64,000 nucleotides of DNA from Spirodela intermedia. Its lineage: Eukaryota > Streptophyta > Magnoliopsida > Alismatales > Araceae. This document shows, piece by piece, positions 11,659-23,300 of the stretch. The notes under the pieces were generated by a model that made no database searches, was not told the DNA's origin, and saw only the letters and a program-made list of their open reading frames with translations. Each line of letters begins with the position of its first letter. The first letter of the stretch is position 1. A program made the position numbers and the translations under genes. Location of the stretch: contig LR746270.1 in assembly GCA_902729315.2 (NCBI GenBank), positions 4,652,221-4,716,220 of the forward strand. The letters run 5' to 3'.

Positions 11659-13839
11659 ATGCCGGCCTTGGCATGCGTAGATGCTGCTGCCACCCCTCCC
11701 CCTGGGTACGCGTTTGCCAGGCATCCTAGCTCTCTTCTCGCGCCGGAGGCATTCTCCGGCGGCGCTCCACCGGCGGCGAACGCCGCCTCCCCTATCTTCG
11801 ACTCTGTCTCCTGTCGCTGGTCGACGGAGCTATCTGCCGAGCTCTACAAGATCGACGGATGGGGAACCCCGTACTTCTCCATCAACGCATCCGGCAACAT
11901 TTCTGTTCGTCCACATGGCTCGGAGACTCTTCCGCACCAGGAGATCGATCTCATGAAGGTTGTCAAGAAGGCCTCCGGCGGCAAATCCGCCGGCGGGCTC
12001 GGCCTCCAGCTTCCTCTCATCGTCCGATTCCCGGAAGTTCTGCGGAACCGCCTCCACTCCCTTCAGGCTGCCTTCGACTCTGCGATCAAATCCTACGGCT
12101 ATGATTCGCACTACCAGGGCGTGTATCCCGTCAAGTGCAACCAAGACCGTTTCCTCGTTGAGGATATCGTGGAGTTTGGTTCGCCTTTCAGTTTCGGCCT
12201 CGAAGCTGGTTCCAAGCCGGAGCTTCTCCTCGCCATGAACAGTCTCACCAAGGGAAGCCCCGAAGCGCTCCTGATCTGCAACGGGTACAAGGACGAAGAG
12301 TACGTCTCCCTCGCCCTGACTGCTCGGAGGCTGGACCTCAAAACGGTGATCGTCCTCGAACAGGAGGAAGAGCTCGACACCGTCGTGGAGGTTAGTCGAG
12401 CTCTCGGCATCCGGCCGGTGATTGGCCTCCGGGCGAAGCTGCGAACCAAGCACTCTGGCCACTTCGGTTCTACATCGGGCGAGAAGGGAAAGTTTGGTCT
12501 CAACACCATGCAGATCCTCTCGGTGGCGAGGAAACTCGAGAAGATGGATATGCTGGATTGCCTCCAACTTCTGCATTTCCACATCGGATCCCAGATCCCG
12601 TCGACGGCCTTGTTGGCCGATGGTGTGGGGGAAGCTGCGCAGATATACTGCGAGCTATCGCGGCTCGGCGCGAACATGCAAGTCATCGACGTCGGCGGCG
12701 GCCTTGGCATCGACTATGACGGTTCCCGTTCCGGCGGCTCCGATATGTCGGTTGGGTACAGTCTCGACGAGTACGCGGCTGCCGTCGTCCGGTCCATCAT
12801 GAAAGCTTGCGACAGGAAGTATGTCCGGCACCCAGTCATCTGCAGCGAGAGCGGGAGAGCGCTGGTATCGCACCACTCCATCCTCGTGTTCGAGGCTGTC
12901 TCCTCGGCTCCGTCGGACTACGCCCCTCACAACCTCGAGCTGGCGCATCTTATGGAGGAGCTCGGAGACGAGTGCCGTACGCATTACAGAAATCTGATGG
13001 CTGCTGCCGTACACGGCGACTGGGACACCTTCTCGGCGTCCGCGGACAAGCTCAAGAGGCAATGCATCGAGATGTTCAAGGATGGCTCCCTCAACCTGGA
13101 GCACCTGGCGGCCGTCGATGGTGTCTGCGAGCTGGTGGCGAAGTCGATGGGTGTCTCCGACCCGGTGCGCACGTACCATATCAACCTCTCCGTATTCAAG
13201 TCGGTGCCGGACTTCTGGGCCATCGGCCAGCTCTTCCCCGTGCTGCCGATCCACCACCTCGACCGAAGGCCAGCGGTGAACGGCGTGCTCTCAGATCTCA
13301 CCTGCGACAGCGACGGGAAGATGGACACCTTCATCGGAGGCAAGTCGAGCCTCCCTCTGCACGAGATCGGAGGGGGAGGCGGTTACTATTTGGGAATGTT
13401 CCTAGGCGGTGCCTACCAAGAAGCCCTCGGCGGGCTCCACAACCTGTTCGGCGGGCCGAGCGTCGTGCGGGTCTCGCAGATCGACGGCCCCCACTCCTTC
13501 GCCGTCACGCGGGCGGTGCCGGGCCCTTCCTGCGCCGACGTCCTGCGGGCGATGCAACACGAGCCGGAGCTCATGTTCGAGGCGCTCAAGCGCCGCGCCG
13601 AGGACTGTGCGGCCGCTGGCGGGGACGCCCTCGCATGTGGCCTGGCGCGCGCCTTCCACTCCATGCCTTATCTCGTCTGCGCGGGCGGTGAGGCCCACGT
13701 TGACGTGGCCGACTGCGTACTCGTCGCCAACAGTGACGACGACGACTCCGCCCCTTCACGTTACGGCTCTACCGACGGTCTCTCTTCCATGTTATCCTCC
13801 GCCTGTAGCGACGAGGAGTGGGATCTGTTCACCGCCTGA
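11659..13839 (+). CDS. ADC: Arginine decarboxylase (biosynthetic, PLP-dependent)
   Basis: Intronless gene, 726 aa, a normal length for plant ADC. It converts arginine to agmatine, the first step of the plant route to putrescine, and is usually plastid- or cytosol-located. Visible landmarks: an N-terminal Ala/Pro-rich leader (about residues 1-45); [14 protein letters not shown] (63-76), where the barrel domain starts; the PLP-binding lysine in YPVKCNQ (K159); HFHIGSQ near residue 308; [13 protein letters not shown]; and the catalytic cysteine in CDSDGK (C549), followed by [19 protein letters not shown]. All expected active-site residues are present, so the enzyme should be functional. Third codon positions are very GC-rich. 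The start is the first ATG after the TATA box. Frames on the other strand and in other phases inside this gene are shadows. Regulation probably includes translational control through the unusual leader. Confidence 0.97.
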   Translation: MPALACVDAAATPPPGYAFARHPSSLLAPEAFSGGAPPAANAASPIFDSVSCRWSTELSAELYKIDGWGTPYFSINASGNISVRPHGSETLPHQEIDLMKVVKKASGGKSAGGLGLQLPLIVRFPEVLRNRLHSLQAAFDSAIKSYGYDSHYQGVYPVKCNQDRFLVEDIVEFGSPFSFGLEAGSKPELLLAMNSLTKGSPEALLICNGYKDEEYVSLALTARRLDLKTVIVLEQEEELDTVVEVSRALGIRPVIGLRAKLRTKHSGHFGSTSGEKGKFGLNTMQILSVARKLEKMDMLDCLQLLHFHIGSQIPSTALLADGVGEAAQIYCELSRLGANMQVIDVGGGLGIDYDGSRSGGSDMSVGYSLDEYAAAVVRSIMKACDRKYVRHPVICSESGRALVSHHSILVFEAVSSAPSDYAPHNLELAHLMEELGDECRTHYRNLMAAAVHGDWDTFSASADKLKRQCIEMFKDGSLNLEHLAAVDGVCELVAKSMGVSDPVRTYHINLSVFKSVPDFWAIGQLFPVLPIHHLDRRPAVNGVLSDLTCDSDGKMDTFIGGKSSLPLHEIGGGGGYYLGMFLGGAYQEALGGLHNLFGGPSVVRVSQIDGPHSFAVTRAVPGPSCADVLRAMQHEPELMFEALKRRAEDCAAAGGDALACGLARAFHSMPYLVCAGGEAHVDVADCVLVANSDDDDSAPSRYGSTDGLSSMLSSACSDEEWDLFTA

Positions 13840-14353
13840 TCCTCACCTCCCCCTCACCCTTCTCAAATATGTTCCCCGGTTTCGTTCACAGCAGCCTGTG
13901 GAGTGCTTCGCTTTTGCTTACCGACTTTCCAGGGCTATCCTTTTTTTCCTACATATTCTGTGTTCGACGTCAGTTAACGACGTCGTCCATCTCGTTTTAT
14001 TAACGAAAGCTCTGGCTTAACTTAGCTCCTCCTCTTCGTCTTGGATTTCCGGATATCCGGTTAGCTTTCGTCGGATCCGTGAGGCCCGCCGTCTCTCTCT
14101 CGTTGCTTGGCCAGCAGGAAAAGACTTCCACCGGTCAAAGAGGGGAACGTGTCGAAAGCCACACCGATAGGATTTTTTTTATTACTTTTGACACGTTTCT
14201 CTTATTTATTGATGTACAAACCCCGAATATTAATACTATTTTTAAAAATTATATCCGGTAATATATAAGTGAGGATGTCTAAATTTAAAATGGGAGCCTT
14301 TCTTGTGACAGAAGTTAGCGACGATCCATTGAAGCAACAGCTGCTTCTCCTGG
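13840..14353 (+). other. ADC 3' flank and short intergenic interval before the CGI-58 gene
   Basis: The ADC 3' untranslated region is pyrimidine-rich and runs into an AT-rich stretch at about 14168-14265 with TTATTTATT-type words. The leader of the next gene follows within 100 bp. The two genes lie head to tail with only about 0.5 kb between stop and start. Confidence 0.5.
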
Positions 14354-17300
14354 ATGTTAACGACGGCCCGGGGCGGGAGAATCGCGCGGGGGTGGGGGAA
14401 GAGATCGTCGTCCACATCATCGGTGGTTCCCGGGGGAATGGCAGAGAGCGCTGGCCAGTCGAGCGCCGGGGAGGTGCCAGCAGTCCGCGTCTCGTCATCC
14501 ACCCGGTGGCTATGGCCGTCCGTCCTGCGCTGGATCCCCACCTCCACCGATCACATCATCGCCTCTGAGAAGCGCCTCCTCTCTCTCGTCAAGTATGTTT
14601 TCCTCCTGTTATTCGTCTCACATGTTGCTGTTTTTTTTTTTCTAAATTGCGTTTCTTTGGGGAACCGGAAGCCGTGAAAATTCTGTTTGACCTCGGAGTT
14701 CATTGCATCTCTGGGGGGCCGGGGGGGTTGGGGCGGAGCGTGGCTTGCGTCCCCAAGAAAGCAACACAATGAACGTTTTTCCTTGATTAGTTTCTGATGA
14801 TCTTATAAATTCCCCGAGGTTCCCAGGAGTACTCAACTGTTTAAAATGATGGATGATGTAATGGAACGACATCGTGGACTTCTAGGATTGATGAGCATCT
14901 CTGGGGGGCGGGGGGGTTGGGGGGGAACGTAGCTTGCTTCCCAAAGAAAGCAACACATGAACGTTTTTCCTTGATTAGTTTGTGATGATCTTATAAATTC
15001 CCCGAGTTCCCCAGGAGTACTCAACTGATTAGAACTATTTGTGATGTGATCGGACGACATCGTGGACTTCTACGATTGATTTTTCATGTTGCGGTTGGTT
15101 GTTTGATGAGCTCTTAGCAATCCTCAACTGAGACATAGAAAGCCAAACGATTGGTCTTGCGGTGTTGTTTGTTCTCCATTTATTTGGTTTAGGTTTGACG
15201 TTTTTGAAATTTTGGTGATGTATTCATTCAATGAATCTGGACTCATCGGTCTGATAAACTTCATCCTGAGCCCATTTTCAAGCTTCTCCCAGAGATGAAG
15301 TGGAGCTTCCAGCTGGAAGCCCAAGACTATGGAGAGGAATCGTATTTCACGGTTGATTATTCATGACCGACAAAAAACAAGCGAGTTGGTGAAAATCAAA
15401 CATCAAAAGAGCTAGATTTCATGATCACGTGCCTTTTAAAATCTTCATGCTTTTTTGTATTATCATTGATTCGTGGGTTATTGGAAGTATCTGTTGAATA
15501 TGTATTTTTGTTGGCTAGAAGAAATCGATCACGTTCCAGAACAAAACACTTTATGAGCTACAAAATTTTGGCTACAACAGTTTTACTTCTTGAAGAAACC
15601 CTGTGCTCAACAGGGCGAGGGATGCCAGCATTGCTATGCTCGCTGAGCCATTGACCAAAGAGTAATTATAAAATTTAGTTTTAATGTTTTTCAGGACTCC
15701 ATACGTTCAAGAGCAAGTGAATATTGGTTCAGGTCCACAGGGATCGAAAGTGAGATGGTTTCGCTCGTCCAGTAACGAGCCAAGGTTTATTAACACGGTC
15801 ACATTCGACAGCAAAGGAGAGGCCCCCACCCTTGTCATGGTTCATGGCTATGGTGCCTCTCAAGGCTTCTTTTTCCGTAATTTTGATGCTTTGGCTGGCC
15901 ACTTCCAGGTTATTGCCATCGATCAACTTGGGTCAGTCTCTCATCCTTTAATTTTTTATTTCAATCTATATTTTGCATGTCTAATATGCTTAGATGTAGA
16001 TTTCATGCCGTCTTTAGAATTATATGTTTTCTTTGCAATTTCAATGTTACATTGTTTTTAAACGACAACGAGAGGATATATGCCAAAGGAATCCCTTGAC
16101 GGGCATGCATTTATTTTAACTTGTTATTGAAAAAAAAAAAGTTCCTCGAAAGATCTGTTCTTCCATCATGCGTGTGGCATTATGTGTTAGGCTTGCTTTA
16201 GGAGGTCGCCTTTTCCACATTATGACTTTATTAACAACTTTCCAGTCTAGACGTAGTTGTTGTGTTCATCTGCTAATGATCATATGTATTCCTGTTTAGG
16301 ATTGGCCGCGATATGGTTGGTGGTGCTGTGATTTCTTTGTCGAAAACGTACCTCAGTTCCTCGTGTCATTTGGATAATAAAGCATCATGTTTCTATATGC
16401 ATTTACCAAATTCCTCTTGATTTCATTTTGGACTTCAGATTTTCTTCTGCATTTGAAAGCATTCCTTTTTTCCTTTTGGAACTCCCCCAAATATTCTTTA
16501 CGACTTTGTTTTCATTGCTGGACCAAGCCATATCATGTTTACTTATAGAAAAGTCTGAATTGAGAAGACACCGAATCATAAAAAATGCCTGAAGCTTGTT
16601 TTAGATTTCTATTGTCGGAACACTTTTGTATAATCAATCCTTGGCGTCATTCTTCATGGCATATTTTCTAACAGCGGTTATCCCCTGCTGCAGTTGGGGT
16701 GGATCAAGTCGACCTGATTTTACATGTAAAAGCACAGAAGGTTCGTTAAGGTTTGGAGTTTTCTTTATAAATCGTCATTTATATGCGTTCCAGCACTTAC
16801 CGTTTTTACATTAGAGAAGAAATCGACCATTCAGGCATAAGTTTGTACGGGTCTCTTATGAAGGAAAATTTAATCCATGAAAGAAATCATTGGGTAAAGA
16901 CCCACAATTTCTGCAAAAAGATAAATCCTCCAACGTTGAATTTAATGGCCCACAGGAGCTGCTGCGTCTATTTTTCCCAATTTCCTTCCATTGTCTCCCT
17001 TATGGCCCATTTGCAAATGAAGCAAAGCGCAGATCTTGCAGGTCAACTCTGTTACCAGAAGGCACCCGTGGGATAACTCTGTTTCCTGTTATCACTGTCC
17101 CTAGGGAGGAGGAAGCCAGTGCGGATCTTATATCCGGCTGTAGGCTGACGACCCAAGCTTATTATTTTTCATCTGTCTCTTTTTTCTAAACCTATAAATA
17201 CCACGCATTAAATCTCCAAGGAGGGCGTCTTCCAGAGTTTTTTCCTTTTTCTTTCTACACCTTCCTCCTTTCCCTTCCCATCTTCCTATTTCAGAAGGTC

Positions 17301-19511
17301 AAGTCAAATCCTTCGAGATTTCTTATTGCTTCTGAGTTGAAGCAGGAAGGCCGACTCTTTTGAAGCTTTTTACCTAAATCTTGGTTCCAAAGTTGGCCGA
17401 TTATCAGCGATGGGCCTGAGTCCAACCTCCAACGATGCAAGAACAAGCATGAAAACCCGCTCAATATCCCAGGGAGTGTGCTCTTTTCTTCATTTTTCCT
17501 TTTCCCCATGTGGAATTATGCTCTCTTCTTTCTCTTCCTCCCTCGCTTTTCTATCAGAACCACCTACATTTGCTCCATTTTATTCTGTTAAATCTGAAAT
17601 CTACGAAACGTTTGGGATCCTGGGCTCTATGGACTGTCAAGCTGACTCTAGTCCTTTTATTATGTTCTTCACCGTTTGCTTTTGCAGAAACGGAGGCCTG
17701 GTTCATCGACTCCTTTGAGGAATGGCGCAAGGCAAAAAACCTCAGCAATTTTATCTTATTAGGACATTCTTTCGGCGGCTATGTCGCAGCTAAGTACGCC
17801 CTCAAGGTGATCTTTCGCAAGCGTTTGACCTCATACCCATAGATGATAAACGTTTCCTCTCTCTCTCTCTCTCTAACTGACGATGGTTTCCTCTGTAGCA
17901 CCCCGAACACGTACGGCAGCTAGTTTTAGTAGGCCCAGCTGGATTTTCCTCCGAGCAAGAGAATAAATCGGAGTGGTTGACAAGGTTTCGTGCCACGTGG
18001 CAGGGCGCCATAGTCAACCATCTCTGGGAATCCAACTTCACTCCTCAGAAGATTGTGAGGTAATCAATCACCTGGGGGGGGAAAAATCCCGGGTTTTTTT
18101 TCTTCTGTTTAATCGATATGATTATCACTCGATTTCTAACGCAAATAAAAATGATGAACTTGTTTTCTTTCAAACCATTTCGTGCTTCAATTGCAATCCG
18201 GATGCAGATTGAAGCCACTTCAGTAAAGTGGGTAGATTAATTCCTCTGGATGGCAATTATCTGCAGGGGTTTTGGGCCATGGGGGCCGGAGATGGTTCGG
18301 AGGTATACAAACGCGAGATTTGGTTCATATTCCACGGGCAACGTGTTAACCGAAGAGGAGTCTAAATTGATGACAGGTGGCTTCAGTTTTTCCTCCTGAA
18401 CCATGTTTCCCCGTGGTTTTGTCCTGATCGCGGTTGTCCCTGTGTTTGACCTGAAGATTACGTATACCACACTTTGGCCGCAAAGGCCAGCGGAGAACTC
18501 TGCCTCAAGTACATATTTTCTTTCGGAGCATTCGCACGTCGGCCGCTACTGCACAGGTCGGTGGCCATCCCTCCTGCCTTTTCCTTTCGAAATCAATGCA
18601 TGGTTCTAATAACAGTTCGTAATTGATTAGAAGAAATCTCATGAAATCTTCCGTGACAATGTATGTATGGGTCCATGCTCATCAGGATTATCTACTCTTT
18701 CATGAAAAAAAAAGTCAACATTGTGGCCATCCATTTTATCGATTCGTTCCTTAATCCCCCCTCCTTTTCCTTTCGAAGTCAAAGCATGGTCCTAAGAACA
18801 GTTCGTAATTGGTTAGAAGAAATCTCATGAAATCTTCCGTGACAATATATGTATGGGACCCCACCCATGTTCATCAGTATTTTTTACTTGTTCATGAAAA
18901 AAAAGTCAGCGTTGTGACCATCTATTTTATTGATTCTTCGCTTAATCCCGCACATTTTCCTTCGAAGTCAACCCGTCGTTCTAATAACAGTTCGTAATTG
19001 GTTAGAAGAAATCTCATGAAATCTTCCGTGACAATATATATATATATATATGGGCCCCATGTTCATCAGGATTATTTACTTGTTCATGGAAAATAAATAA
19101 ATCGGCGTTGTGGGATCCATTTCCATTTTATTGACTCTTCGCGTAATCCCTCTGACTGATTGATTATTCGCCTCCAATGGCAGCGCCTCCGATTGGAAGG
19201 TGCCGACGACGGTCATCTACGGGTGCGAGGACTGGATGGACTATCAAGGGGCGCAACGGGCCAGAGAAGACATGAAGGTCCCCTGCGAGATCATCCGCGT
19301 TCCCCAGGTCAAACCTCCTCATCTCTTCTTCTTCTTCTTCTTCTTCCTCCTGAGCTCGGCCTCACGGCGGGGGCGCTACTTGCAGGGGGGGCACTTCGTC
19401 TTCATCGACAACCCCTCTGGGTTCCACTCCGCCGTTCTCCACGCCTGCCGCAAGCTCCTCTCGCCGGACCTCGACGCTCAGTCCCTCCCCCCTGGCCTGA
19501 TTTCTGCCTAG
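14354..19511 (+). CDS. CGI58: CGI-58/ABHD5-like alpha/beta-hydrolase, lysophosphatidic acid acyltransferase
   Basis: Nine exons: 14354-14592, 15695-15931, 16694-16740, 17688-17806, 17899-18059, 18267-18376, 18457-18556, 19184-19307, 19386-19511. All introns are GT-AG, the phases fit, and the product is 420 aa, the size of Arabidopsis CGI-58 (At4g24160). Landmarks: LRWIPTSTDHII in exon 1; TLVMVHGYGASQGFFF (oxyanion region) in exon 2; WGGSSRPDFTC in exon 3; the nucleophile elbow GHSFGG (200-205) in exon 4; WKVPTTVIYG in exon 8; and the HX4D acyltransferase motif HFVFID (382-387) in exon 9. The family regulates lipid turnover at peroxisomes and lipid droplets, with lipase and LPA-acyltransferase activities, and has reported links to polyamine metabolism. 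An in-frame ATG at 14438 is an alternative start; I prefer 14354 because the Arabidopsis protein also has a basic N-terminal extension. Introns 1 and 7 carry tandem duplications, and intron 8 is 78 nt, in frame and stop-free. Confidence 0.95.
14705..15080 (+). repeat. Tandem duplication, period 190 bp, in intron 1 of the CGI-58 gene
   Basis: Copy 1 (14705-14894) and copy 2 (14895-about 15080) both start GCATCTCTGGGGGG and end near CGACATCGTGGACTTCTA. They differ by scattered substitutions and a few 1-2 bp indels. Each copy begins with a G-rich run (GGGGGG-C-GGGGGGG-TT-GGGG) and shares the block GAACGTTTTTCCTTGATTAG. Confidence 0.9.
18576..19150 (+). repeat. Three-copy tandem repeat, 186-189 bp, in intron 7 of the CGI-58 gene
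   Basis: The shared block CAGTTCGTAATTG recurs at 18613, 18799 and 18988, followed each time by GAAATCTCATGAAATCTTCC, a GTATATG-type stretch, TGTTCATCAG and a poly-A run. Copy 3 has gained a (TA)n expansion at about 19031-19050. The sequence is unrelated to the intron 1 duplication. Confidence 0.9.
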
Positions 19512-20350
19512 CATAGTAATCACCCCCTTTTCCCTTCTCTAGTATATATTTTTACATATATATATATATATATATGTATGATATCTGATCACGAGGACCG
19601 CGCCGACGTTTGCCATATTGGAAGACCTGTGTGTAGAGATAGAGAGAGAGAGAGATTGTTTGAAGGCGAGCGATGAACCAGGAGCATATGTCTGACTATT
19701 CTTCTGCAAAATGCTTCCTCTTTCGGACGTATTATTGCCGAAAGCGTAGAGTGAGATTGGGCGCTGTTCCCAAAGAGGAAATCACCCATCAAGTAGGGCA
19801 ATGTTTCTCGAAGAGGGTTCAGCCGATGGCCCATTACATATCTGGCGGGGAATTCATCCATCCGGCGCTGCAACGAGTCTTGGATTCTGCCCGGTGTGCC
19901 TCCTCGGAATCTGGGAGACGAAGCCGGGGTTTTCCGAGACGACGAGCCGAGATTCCGATGCCTCCTTAACGTTATGTCTGAACCCTGTTGACCAACAGCC
20001 CCCTAAGCAGGAACCAGGCTCATTCAGGGGACAGAGAGAGAGAGAGAGAGAGTGGAGGGTAACAGAGTTCTTTGTCCCCACACAACGGCTAGTCACCAAA
20101 AAACAGACACACGTGGCGAACCGATTTTTTTTTCTTTTCTTTTTGTCATATCTCGCTCCCCGACGACTGAGTCAAACCTAGGCGCACAGCGAGAATAGGA
20201 TAAGCCACCTGGCGAAAGGAGGGACATGACAATGCGCCGAAAAGCGGCGGGGAAGGAGGAGCCGTCCGACGTGGAATCATTCTTCCAAATTGGTGGAGAA
20301 GAGGAAGAGAGAGGGAGAGAGACCGGCGGCGCCGCCGGCGGCCGAGATGG
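19512..20350. other. Intergenic interval between convergent CGI-58 and receptor kinase genes
   Basis: It holds the 3' ends of two convergent genes, a (TA)n run at about 19556-19575, short (GA)n runs near 19638-19654 and 20035-20051, and a T-rich stretch at 20126-20144. No coding signal is convincing: open frames at 19589-19873 and 19673-19969 overlap on opposite strands and resemble nothing. Confidence 0.5.
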
Positions 20351-23300
20351 TCACGGCGGCGACAGGCGGGCCGTGGGATCGGCGGAGGAGGCGACGTCGG
20401 CGCTCACCCGGCAGCCCTCGAGCATGAAGACGACCTCCGCCATGGACGGCCGGTCCATCGGGTCCGGCGCCGTGCAGAGGAGGCCGACCTTCACCCCCAG
20501 CAGGAACTCCTCCCACTCCGACGACTCCGGGTCCAGCTCCAGTAACCCCGGCTCCATCATCTCCGATATCTCCCCCCTCTGCAACTTACTCTTCACCCAC
20601 TTCACAATATCCTCTTCCTCCTCCGACGACGAGAACATCACCGCCCTCCTCCCCGTGAGCAACTCCAGCAGCACGATCCCCAGGCTGTACACGTCCGCCT
20701 CCCGGCTGGTCCGCCCCGACGCCGCCGCCTCGGGGGCCACGTACCCCAGCGACCCCACCGGCGGCGCCGCCGAGGTGGAGGTCCCCGCCGCCGCTGCGGC
20801 CGGCGTCACCGCCACCACCATCATCCGGTCGAGGCCAAAGTCCGAGAGGTGGGGCTCGAAGTCGGCATCGAAGAGGACGCTCTGCGGCTTTACGTCGCCG
20901 TGGACGACGGCGCTGGCGTGCAGGAAGGCGAGCCCCCGGGCGGCGCCGACGGCGATCAGGTGGCGCATCGGCCAGTTGAGGACCTGCCCGTCCTGACGGG
21001 AGGCCTCCTGCAGCAGCGTCCCCAGGTCGCCGTTCGGCATGTAGTCGTACACCAGCAGTCGCACGTCCGGCGGAGGGCCTGCGTAGTACCCCCGCAGGAC
21101 GGTGAGGTTCCGGTGCCTGATCTTGCTCAGCACCTCTGCCTCCTTCCGGAACGTCCCCTCCTCCACAACGACGGCGCCGCCGCCGTCGGCGGAGGCGGAG
21201 GGCAGTCGGAGGACGGAGAGCACGATCCCGTCGACATAACAAGCCTTGAAGACGACCCCGTGCTTGCCCCTACTGAGCACGTTCTCCTCGTCGAACTGCT
21301 TCGTCGCCTCGACGGTGTCGGCGTAGGTGACCCTGCTGGTGAACATCACCAGCTTCGGCCCGCCGCCTTCGCCGCTGCTCGCGCTGCCGCTCCGCCGCCG
21401 CGGACTCCGCTTCTTCACCCCGGCTCGGGCGTCCAGGAGCCGCCTCCGCCGCCGCACCAGGATCAAAACGCCGCAGCAGCAGAGCACCGCCACCACGACG
21501 ACGGCGGCCGCTCCGGCGACGCAGATGAACAGGATCTGCCTCGCTCGCCTCCTCCGCCTCCTCTTCTCGCTGCCGTCGCTGCCGGTGGCGCAGGTCGCCG
21601 CCAGAGGCCTGCCGCAGAGGCCAGGGTTGCCAGCGAACAGAGAAGGATCTTTGAAGCGGAAGCCCAGAGTCGCCGGAATCTCCCCTTCCATGTCGTTGTC
21701 GGAGACGTTCAGGTACCTCAGGGAGGGTATCAGAGCGACTCCCCCCGGGATCGCCCCCGTCAGGTTGTTTGCAGAGAGGTCCAATGACTGGAGCGAGCTC
21801 AGAGCGGAGATCTCCTTCGGGACGACGCCGGAGAGCCGGTTCCCATCCAGAAGAAGAGCAATCAAGGAAGAGCACCCGGAGATTGCAGAGGGTATTCTGC
21901 CGGAGAGGGCGTTCTTGCTGAGATCGAGCACTGTCAGATTAACCAGCTGAGAGACCTGCCCGGGGATCTCACCGGAGAGCTTGTTGTGCGACAGGTCAAG
22001 GATCGTCAGAGACCTGAGGTAGCCAAAGGTCGACGGGATCGAACCAGAGAAGGTATTGAACGACAGGTTCAGCTGACGAAGCCTCGACAGGCTGCTGAAA
22101 CCTTCGGGGACCTCACCGGAGAAGGAGTTGTCGCCGAGGAAGACGAACTGGAGGTTCGGCAATCCGAACAGGTCGTTGGGAATCTGGCCGGAGAAGTTCT
22201 GCCCGCTGAAGTCGAGGGATCTCAAGCTGAACAGCTTCCCTATCGAGCTCGGGATGGGACCGTGGAAGCTATTGCTGCTGAGATTCAGGCTCTGTAGAGC
22301 TCGGAGGTCCCCGATGGTGGCGGCGATATCGCCAGAGAGTCCATTCCCGGAGATATCCAAGAAGGTGACGCTAGTCATCTGAGTCACCTCTAACGGAATG
22401 TTCCCCGACAGGTTGTTCTCCCTCAGAGAGAGGGTTTCCAGCCCGGAGAGCTTCGCCAAACTCGCCGGAATCCCGCCGGAGAAGAGATTGCCACCCAGCC
22501 AGAGATCCTTTAGACGACCGAGGTCACCAAGAACAGGAGGGATCAGGCCTGTCAGGAGGTTGTCGGCAAGATCAAGAACTTGCAGAGAAGTGCATCCAGC
22601 GATCTCCGAGGGGATGCCGCCGTCGAGCAGGTTTCCCCCCAGCCTCAGCTCTTGGAGGTTCGACAGCCTCCCAGCGGCCGCCGGCAGAGGCCCGTGGAAC
22701 TGGTTCCCGGAGAGGTCCAAGATGGCCAGCGTCGGGAGGTACATCAACCAGGCAGGGAACTGGCCGGCGATCCTGTTGTTCTTGAGGTCCAGTATCTGCA
22801 AGATACTGGAAGATGGCAAAGCTCCGGCAATGTCAACCGGCGGAGAGGCCAGGTCAGTGAAGTCGTTAAACCCTAGCTGCACTATCCGGAGCGTCGGAGA
22901 AGACGAGAAGCTCGACGCGGTGAAGAAGATGGAGGAGGGGACTGAGCCGGATAGGTTGTTGTGAGAGAGCGACAGCACCTGGAGCGTGGGGATCTCGCCG
23001 ATCGCCGGGGGGACGATGCCCTGGAGGGCGTTCCCCTGTAGGCTAAGGTGCAACAGAGAACTGCAGTTGGCGAGAGCCGCGGGCAGAGTCCCTTCGAGCT
23101 GGTTCCAGTCCAGCCAGAGGTACAGAAGCTCCTGGAGCTCCCCCATGGCGGCGGGAATCATCCCCCGGAGGTGATTGAAGGAGAGGTTGACGAACTGGAG
23201 CCTCCGCGCCGCAGAGATATCGCCGGGTATCTCGCCGGAGAAGCCATTGGAGGAGAGATCCAAGTAGCGGAGCAAGGGAGGGTTGCCGGAAGGCATCTCG

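Noticed and set aside
11830-13691. Other-frame proteins inside ADC, including a 294-codon plus frame and 250- and 200-codon minus frames
   Set aside because: They overlap a complete ADC with intact active site; high GC3 produces them by chance.
20226-21950. Long plus-strand open frames opposite the receptor kinase (for example 20226-20996, 20849-21787, 21327-21950)
   Set aside because: They are antisense shadows of a very GC-rich gene whose minus-strand frame matches a known receptor family throughout.
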